Source: Microbacterium ureisolvens (lineage in GTDB: Bacteria > Actinomycetota > Actinomycetes > Actinomycetales > Microbacteriaceae). Taken from it: 64,000 bases of DNA. Location: assembly GCF_015278315.1 (NCBI RefSeq), contig NZ_JADIJE010000002.1:490501-554500 (forward strand), read 5' to 3'. The notes under the pieces were generated by a model, which had not been told where the DNA came from, did not search any database, and saw nothing but the letters and a program-made list of their open reading frames with translations. Both the position numbers and the translations under genes were made by a program. Below are positions 59,134 to 64,000 of this stretch, piece by piece. Within the stretch, counting starts at the first letter, position 1. The number at the start of each line of letters is the position of its first letter.

Positions 59134-59580
59134 GTGCACATGGAGGCCGTGTTCACCGCCGTCGCCGTCGGATTCGAGGCGGTCGGCGCCGCCGCCATGA
59201 TCGTCGGCTTCGTCGTCGCGCTGGTGCTGGGCGCCCGCTCGCCCGCGCGACACGAGGGCGGTCAGGCGGCCTTCACGACGCTGCGGACCACGCTGGGCGC
59301 CGCCATCCTGCTCGGGCTCGAGGTGCTCGTGGCGGCGGACCTCATCCGCACCATCACCTCGAAGCCTTCGCTCGAGGACGCCGCGATCCTGGGGATGATC
59401 GTCCTGATCCGCACCATCCTCTCGGTCTCCATCCAGATCGAGATCGAGGGGACGCTGCCGTGGCGGCGCGCTCTGCTGCGCAGCGGCGGTCAGATGGTGG
59501 GCGACGCGCTCGCCCGTGACCGCGCGGCCCAGCAGGCATCGCGTGCTGCGGGGCCCGCACCCGACCCGCGGGCGCCGTGA
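59134..59580 (+). CDS. DUF1622 membrane protein
   Basis: The 148-residue protein has three hydrophobic segments (about 8-34, 52-72 and 80-102) and the DUF1622 features F-T-T-L-R-T-T-L-G-A-A-I-L-L-G-L-E-V-L-V-A-A-D-L-I and I-R-T-I-L-S-V-S-I-Q-I-E-I-E-G-T-L-P-W. No function is known for the family. The C-terminal tail is Ala/Arg-rich and cytoplasmic. The GTG start is set by the TAGGCT box; an in-frame ATG lies 6 bases on. Confidence 0.83.
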   Translation: MHMEAVFTAVAVGFEAVGAAAMIVGFVVALVLGARSPARHEGGQAAFTTLRTTLGAAILLGLEVLVAADLIRTITSKPSLEDAAILGMIVLIRTILSVSIQIEIEGTLPWRRALLRSGGQMVGDALARDRAAQQASRAAGPAPDPRAP

Positions 59581-59587
59581 CGGCCGG

Positions 59588-59815
59588 CTAGGCGACCGCG
59601 CAGGCGGTGTTGCAGTCCTGCGACGTGCGGAGACCGATCGGCCGGGCCCACGCCGCGCGCTGCGGGCGGGCGACGCCGGCGACGACGCGGGTCGTCCGGT
59701 GCGGTGCGAGGGCGGCGAGTTCTCTGTCGCGGATCGAGGCGAGGATCTGGTGCTCGCGGTCCCTCGTCCAGATGTCGTGGTGGTACTGCTGTTCGGCGGC
59801 GTATACAGCGAACAT
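59588..59815 (-). CDS. Small hypothetical protein
   Basis: The 75-residue protein begins M-F-A-V-Y-A-A-E-Q-Q-Y-H-H-D-I-W-T-R-D-R-E and ends with Q-D-C-N-T-A-C-A-V-A, a C-x-x-x-C pair in a small hydrophobic tail. A GGAGGAAAC RBS precedes the ATG. The family is not recognised. Two identical 10-bp direct repeats lie in its promoter region. Confidence 0.62.
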   Translation of the reverse strand: MFAVYAAEQQYHHDIWTRDREHQILASIRDRELAALAPHRTTRVVAGVARPQRAAWARPIGLRTSQDCNTACAVA

Positions 59816-59828
59816 GGTTTCCTCCGTT

Positions 59829-59866
59829 GGTTCCGACACTGTGAAACCTACGCGGGGGTTCCGACA
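59829..59866. promoter_or_regulatory. Direct repeats GGTTCCGACA flanking a -10-like box
   Basis: GGTTCCGACA occurs at 59829-59838 and 59857-59866 (28 bases apart), with TAGGTT on the minus strand between them. A partial third copy, GGTTCCG, is at 59873-59879. They look like tandem activator or repressor sites for the small gene at 59588-59815. Confidence 0.5.
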
Positions 59867-59927
59867 TTGCCGGGTTCCGCGCACATGGCAGGAATCCGCC
59901 GCCCCGAGGCAGTCACGACGCCGGTGA

Positions 59928-60659
59928 TCAGCCCTCTCCGGCGAACTCGCGGATGAGGCGCGCGGCGGGTGCGGCATCCCGGATCATCGTCTCGTGACCG
60001 TGGTCGGGCACCTCCTCGAGCCGTCCCTGCGGCAGACCGTCCGCGACCTGCCGGCACCAGGCCGGCAGGGCGACGAGGTCGTCCTCGCCGCGCAGCACGA
60101 GCGCCGGAACGTCCGCGAGATGCAGCACGTCCTCGGGGCGGTGCACGAGCATGGCGTGGAACTTGGCGCGCAGCCGGGGTCCCGCCCGCACGTACTCGCG
60201 CGCGCCGCGCGCGATCACGCGCGGGCTCTCCACCGCGATGTCGCGCAGCAGGCGCCACAGCTGCCGGGGTGCGGACCGCGCCGTCGGGTCGAGCGTCGGG
60301 CCGACGAGCACGATGCGGTCGACCACCTCCGGGTGGCGCACCGCGATCTCGAGTGCGACCTGCGCGCCCATCGAATGCCCGATGACGACCGCCGGCCGCA
60401 TGACCCGTTTCCGGAGATAGGCGGCCACGAGGTCGGCCGTGCGCTGCATCGTGAGCACGCGGGCGGGCTCCGGCGCCTCGCCGTACCCGGGGAGATCGAG
60501 GGCGACGACCTCACCGTCGCCGAGGTGGCGTGCCAGGTCGGTGAAGACGCTGCGCCCCATGCCGATGCCGTGGATCAGGACGTACGCGCGCTCGCCGTGG
60601 CCGCGACGCTCGGCGACGATCGTCGCGCCGGCGTGCGCGAACCGTTCCACTCCTGCCAT
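59928..60659 (-). CDS. Alpha/beta hydrolase
   Basis: The 243-residue protein has the oxyanion region L-I-H-G-I-G-M-G, the nucleophile elbow V-I-G-H-S-M-G-A-Q, Asp in L-R-G-E-D-D-L-V, and His in V-P-D-H-G-H-E-T-M, the complete triad of a small esterase or lipase-like hydrolase. The substrate is unknown. It starts 3 bases after the stop of the next upstream gene, so the two probably form an operon. Confidence 0.87.
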   Translation of the reverse strand: MAGVERFAHAGATIVAERRGHGERAYVLIHGIGMGRSVFTDLARHLGDGEVVALDLPGYGEAPEPARVLTMQRTADLVAAYLRKRVMRPAVVIGHSMGAQVALEIAVRHPEVVDRIVLVGPTLDPTARSAPRQLWRLLRDIAVESPRVIARGAREYVRAGPRLRAKFHAMLVHRPEDVLHLADVPALVLRGEDDLVALPAWCRQVADGLPQGRLEEVPDHGHETMIRDAAPAARLIREFAGEG

Positions 60660-60662
60660 GGA

Positions 60663-61223
60663 TCAGGCGGCTCCGGGCTGATCGCGCAGGCCCACGCGAT
60701 CGGGGATGTCGAACTGCACCCGCGGCAGCCACGACGACGGCTCGGGCCAGGGCCGCGAGGCGGGAAGCGTGCGCAGACGCGCGCGCAGCGCCGCGCCGGA
60801 CGCCTCCACCGGCAGCACGCGCGACGGCGCGTGGTGCGCGAGGGCGCCGAGCCACCAGTGACGCCAGGTGCCCTCGATCGCCTCGGGCCCGGCGACGACG
60901 TAGTAGTCCGGCATCACCGCCTCCCCCGAGGCGAAGAGCGTCAGCAGCGCACCCACCTCCGCTTCGAGCGAGCCGAGGGTCGCGCGCTCCTCGTACAGCT
61001 CCACCCACGCCGAGGCCACGTGCTCGAGGGGATCGGCGTCGTGCACCACGTACGGCATCGACACGGAGGCGACGAGGTGGGCGGCGACCGCCGGCTCGGC
61101 CTCGCGCAGCGAGAGGGCGACGAGCGCCGGAACGTCGGCCAGACCCGTCAGCAGCTCGTCGCTGTCGGCGCCGACGAGCGCCACGACGGTGGAGCGCGGG
61201 GCGGTGTCTGCGGAGTGGGCCAT
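60663..61223 (-). CDS. Conserved hypothetical protein
   Basis: The 186-residue soluble protein includes L-V-G-A-D-S-D-E-L-L, H-D-A-D-P-L-E-H-V, D-Y-Y-V-V-A-G-P-E-A-I-E-G-T-W-R-H-W-W-L-G and S-W-L-P-R-V-Q-F-D-I-P-D. I do not recognise the family; the spacing suggests an alpha/beta protein. It probably forms an operon with the alpha/beta hydrolase gene 3 bases downstream. It is divergent from sbcD. Confidence 0.7.
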   Translation of the reverse strand: MAHSADTAPRSTVVALVGADSDELLTGLADVPALVALSLREAEPAVAAHLVASVSMPYVVHDADPLEHVASAWVELYEERATLGSLEAEVGALLTLFASGEAVMPDYYVVAGPEAIEGTWRHWWLGALAHHAPSRVLPVEASGAALRARLRTLPASRPWPEPSSWLPRVQFDIPDRVGLRDQPGAA

Positions 61224-61353
61224 GTTCCACGATACGTCCGGCGCGCGGCCGGCGGGCCTGCACCTCGCCGCGGGACCGTTCAACCGGCTGTCGGCTCCGT
61301 TCGCGGTTCGCCCTTGCGCGGCCTGCCTCGGCGGCGATGTCCGCGGGCGAACG

Positions 61354-61359
61354 TACCGT
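61354..61359 (+). promoter_or_regulatory. -10 box of leaderless sbcD promoter
   Basis: TACCGT, 6 bases before ATG 61366. Confidence 0.5.
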
Positions 61360-61365
61360 GTGAGC

Positions 61366-62514
61366 ATGCGGATCCTGCACACCTCGGACTGGCACATCGG
61401 GCGGTCGTTCCACGGCCATTCCACGCTCGATGCGCTGCGTGGTGTGCTCGAGGCGCTCGTCGAGCAGGTGCGCGAGCACCGGGTCGACCTGGTGATCGTC
61501 GCGGGCGACGTCTTCGACTCCGCGACCCCCGCGGCAGGCGCGTACACGCTCCTGTCCGACGCGCTGCGGGGTCTCGCCGACGCCGGCGCGGCCGTCGTGG
61601 TCACCAGCGGCAATCACGACTCGGCCGCGCGCCTCGGCTTCCAGTCGCAGCTGCTGCGGGAAGGCGTCCACGTGATCACCGACCCCGAGCTCGTGGGCAC
61701 CCCGGTCAGCTTCGCCGACGAGCATGGCCCGGTGCACGTCTACGGCATCCCGTACCTCGAGCCGGTGCTGCTGCGCTCGCTGTGGCCCGGCGTGCGCACC
61801 CAGGCCGACGTGCTCGCGCACGCGATGGACCTGGTGCGGACGGATGCCGCGACCCGCGGCGGTCGCACGATCGCCGTCGCGCACTGCTTCGCCGCGGGCG
61901 TCGAGCCGACGCCCCACCTGGAGCGCGACATCCAGCAGGGCGGGCTCGACATCGTTCCGCTGTCGACGTTCGCCGGAGTGGACTACATGGCGCTCGGCCA
62001 CATCCACGGCCGCCAGCAGCTCTCGCCCGGCGTGCGCTACGCCGGCGCCCCGCTGCACTACAGCTTCGACGAGGGAGACAAGCCGCGCGGCTCCTGGCTG
62101 GTGGAGCTCGGCCCGGAGGGCCTGGGCGAGGTCGAGTGGCTGCCGCTGCCGGTGCCGCGCGCGCTGGCCACACTCACCGCCACGCTCGAGGAGCTCCTCG
62201 AGGAGGAGCGCTTCGCGGCGCACGCCGGCGATTGGGTGCGGGCCGAGTACACCGATCCGCTGCCCCAGCGCGACCCGATGCGGCGTCTGCTCGCCCGCTT
62301 CCCGTTCTGCGCGGAAGTCCGCCACGCGCCCGCGGCGGCGCGCAGCGATGACGAGCGCACGTACGCGCAGCGTGTCCGCGCCGCCCGCAACGACGCCGAG
62401 CTCGTCGACGCGTTCCTCGCGCACGTGCGCGACGGCGAGGGCGCGACCGCACGCGAAGCCGAGCTGGTGGGCGAGCTCCTCGAGGAGCGCACCCGTGTGG
62501 AGGCGACCGCGTGA
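61366..62514 (+). CDS. sbcD: Exonuclease SbcCD, nuclease subunit D
   Basis: This Mn-dependent Mre11-type nuclease works with SbcC on hairpins and double-strand ends. The 382-residue protein has phosphoesterase motifs S-D-W-H-I-G, A-G-D-V-F-D, S-G-N-H-D-S-A, A-H-C-F, and G-H-I-H-G-R in order, followed by the capping domain. ATG 61366 is supported by the TACCGT box; upstream in-frame starts are antisense to the neighbour. Its stop overlaps the sbcC start (GTGA). Confidence 0.94.
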   Translation: MRILHTSDWHIGRSFHGHSTLDALRGVLEALVEQVREHRVDLVIVAGDVFDSATPAAGAYTLLSDALRGLADAGAAVVVTSGNHDSAARLGFQSQLLREGVHVITDPELVGTPVSFADEHGPVHVYGIPYLEPVLLRSLWPGVRTQADVLAHAMDLVRTDAATRGGRTIAVAHCFAAGVEPTPHLERDIQQGGLDIVPLSTFAGVDYMALGHIHGRQQLSPGVRYAGAPLHYSFDEGDKPRGSWLVELGPEGLGEVEWLPLPVPRALATLTATLEELLEEERFAAHAGDWVRAEYTDPLPQRDPMRRLLARFPFCAEVRHAPAAARSDDERTYAQRVRAARNDAELVDAFLAHVRDGEGATAREAELVGELLEERTRVEATA

Positions 62515-64000
62515 GACTCCACCACCTCGAACTCGCCGGCTTCGGTCCCTTCCGCGAGCGGCAGAGCGTCGACTTCGAGGCGTTCGAGCGCGACGGGATC
62601 TTCCTCATCGCCGGCCGCACGGGCGCGGGCAAGTCGAGCATCCTCGACGGTGTCTGCTTCGCGCTGTACGGAAGTGTGCCCCGCTACGAGTCGGGAGACA
62701 AGCGGCTCCGCAGCGATCACTGCGCTCCGGAAGACCCGACCGAGGTGCGCCTGGAATTCACGGTCGGCGAGCGGCGCTGGCGCGTCACGCGCGCCCCGGA
62801 GTATCAGCGTCCGTCCCGCCGTGGCAGCGGGCTCACCACCGAGCCCACGCGCGCAGAGCTCGAAGAGCTGGTGGACGGCGCCTGGGTGGGGCGCGCGGGC
62901 AAGCCGCGCGAGGTCGGGCTGCTCCTGGACGATGTGCTCGGTCTCAATGCGCTGCAGTTCCAGCAGGTGATCCTGCTCGCTCAGAACCGGTTCTCGCGGT
63001 TCCTGCTCGCGTCGGGCACCGAGCGCCAGTCGCTGCTGCGCGCGCTGTTCGGCTCGCGGCGCTACGAGGAGTACGCCCGCGAGCTGGGGGAGCGCAGCAA
63101 GGCCGCTCAGCACGAGCTCGACGCACTGGGCGAGCGGGCGCGCACGCTTCTCGATCAGGCCGAGCGACTCATCGCGGCCCACGACCTCCTGCCCGTCGAC
63201 GAGCGCGCCGACGACCTACCCGCCGACCTGGCCGCCCGTCGCGCAGCGGTCGAGTTGGCGGAGCACCGCGCCGCCTACCGCCTCGACACCCTCGCGCGCG
63301 AACGCGCCACCGCCGACGACACGCGCGCGGCCGCAGACGCCGCTCACGCCGCCGTGGTCGCGCTCGCCAGAGACCAGGCCGAGCTGAGCCGCGCCCGCAC
63401 GCGCCTGCAGGCGCTCGAGGACGCGGGCGACGAGATCGCCGGCGACCGCCGCCGGCTCGAAGCCGCCCGGGCCGCCGAGGTGCTGCGGGCGACGCTCGAC
63501 GCCGTCGCCCGCGCCGAGTGCACCGCGGTTTCCGCGGCAGAGGCCGCCGCGGCGGCCGACGCGGCGTGGGAGCGGGCGGCCGGCACCGTCGACGCCGACG
63601 CTGCGGTCGAGCTCACGGCCGTGGTCGAGCGGCTGACCGGCGAGCTGGCGGTCGCCACCGCGGCCCTCGCGCAGGAGGCAGCGCTCGTCGCGGGCGAAGC
63701 CGAGCTGACGGATGCCGCGACCGCCGCCGCGCGCCTGGACGACGACATCGCGACGATCGACGCCCAGCGCGCCGAGGTTCCCGGCGAACTCGCGCGGATC
63801 GATGCGGAGCTCGAGTGGGCGCGTGCGGCCGCCGCCGGACTGGAGCCGGCACGCGTGCGCCACGAGGAGACGGCGAAGCGGCTCGCCGCCGCGGGCGAAG
63901 CCGAGCTGCTCGCCGGCGCCCGGCGGACGGCCGAGGCGGCGCATCGCGACGCCGCGGAGAGCGGGATCCGGAGCGAGCGCACGCGTACAAACGCGAGGGT
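62511..64000 (+). CDS. sbcC: Exonuclease SbcCD, ATPase subunit C (3' truncated by window)
   Basis: This SMC-like Rad50-type ATPase partners SbcD. The visible 496 residues hold the N-terminal ATPase half with Walker A G-R-T-G-A-G-K-S-S-I-L-D and Q-F-Q-Q-V-I-L-L-A-Q-N-R-F, then a long Ala/Glu/Arg-rich coiled coil. Full-length proteins are about 1000 residues, so roughly half, including the zinc hook and the signature and Walker B parts, lies beyond the window. The GTG start overlaps the sbcD stop by 4 bases. Confidence 0.93.
   Translation, partial: MRLHHLELAGFGPFRERQSVDFEAFERDGIFLIAGRTGAGKSSILDGVCFALYGSVPRYESGDKRLRSDHCAPEDPTEVRLEFTVGERRWRVTRAPEYQRPSRRGSGLTTEPTRAELEELVDGAWVGRAGKPREVGLLLDDVLGLNALQFQQVILLAQNRFSRFLLASGTERQSLLRALFGSRRYEEYARELGERSKAAQHELDALGERARTLLDQAERLIAAHDLLPVDERADDLPADLAARRAAVELAEHRAAYRLDTLARERATADDTRAAADAAHAAVVALARDQAELSRARTRLQALEDAGDEIAGDRRRLEAARAAEVLRATLDAVARAECTAVSAAEAAAAADAAWERAAGTVDADAAVELTAVVERLTGELAVATAALAQEAALVAGEAELTDAATAAARLDDDIATIDAQRAEVPGELARIDAELEWARAAAAGLEPARVRHEETAKRLAAAGEAELLAGARRTAEAAHRDAAESGIRSERTRTNAR

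Overview
The window is chromosomal DNA of a very high G+C Gram-positive bacterium. Gene content (DUF222-HNH protein, DUF1918, SbcCD, ECF41 sigma factor, DtxR box, leaderless promoters, GH74 xyloglucanase) and the style of its hairpin terminators point to an actinobacterium of the Microbacteriaceae, most likely Microbacterium or a close relative. This is inferred from sequence style; there is no rRNA marker. I saw no tRNA, rRNA, CRISPR array, transposase or integrase. About 65 genes are densely packed on both strands.

Layout: 1-2.5 kb carries a glyoxalase-fold gene end, L-serine dehydratase, and a small heat-shock gene behind a CIRCE operator and a HAIR-like repeat. 2.5-7.2 kb carries thymidine kinase, a drug-type ABC exporter, a MarR regulator and a DUF2207 membrane protein. 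7.2-10.8 kb carries an HNH protein, a PIG-V-like mannosyltransferase flanked by two near-identical copies of a candidate small-RNA gene, and a truncated formylglycine-generating-enzyme gene. 10.8-17.6 kb is secretory: GH74 xyloglucanase, an unknown exported protein, a LuxR regulator, a DUF899 protein and a cell-wall hydrolase-like protein. 17.9-25.9 kb is metabolic: GMC oxidoreductase, PTS EIIBCA, glucose-6-phosphate isomerase, HAD phosphatase, HNH and GNAT proteins. 25.7-35.2 kb has a membrane glycosyltransferase, hydrolases, a TetR/MFS pair, a C45 acyltransferase-like protein, a GlxA-type regulator and a methyltransferase. 35.3-41.7 kb has an aguA/amidase operon opposite a TetR regulator, then phosphotransferase, M23 peptidase and aldo-keto reductase genes. 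41.7-44.4 kb is an ECF41 sigma factor facing two NmrA-like paralogues. 44.5-51.4 kb has an S9 peptidase and a five-gene siderophore uptake operon under a DtxR box. 51.6-64 kb has small proteins, an aldo-keto reductase, rtcB behind a leader peptide and terminator-like hairpin, an AlkA-like glycosylase, an OmpR-type regulator behind a Cys-rich leader ORF, small acidic proteins, and sbcD-sbcC running off the end.

Regulation is the richest part of the window. A 19-bp palindrome beside the TetR/MFS pair recurs 14 kb away over the promoter of the DUF899 gene. The ECF41 gene faces a good match to the published ECF41 promoter. Many genes have a TANNNT -10 box only 6-7 nt before their start codon, so leaderless transcription is common and fixes several starts. 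An 11-mer, ACGGATGCCGC, is strongly over-represented both inside genes and as inverted pairs forming terminators.

The best candidates for undescribed biology are the duplicated small RNA (8.77-8.88 and 10.29-10.40 kb), the leader and hairpin ahead of rtcB, the Cys-rich leader ORF at 57.5 kb, and the ACGGATGCCGC repeat system. All coordinates and counts were read by eye; no database search was run.
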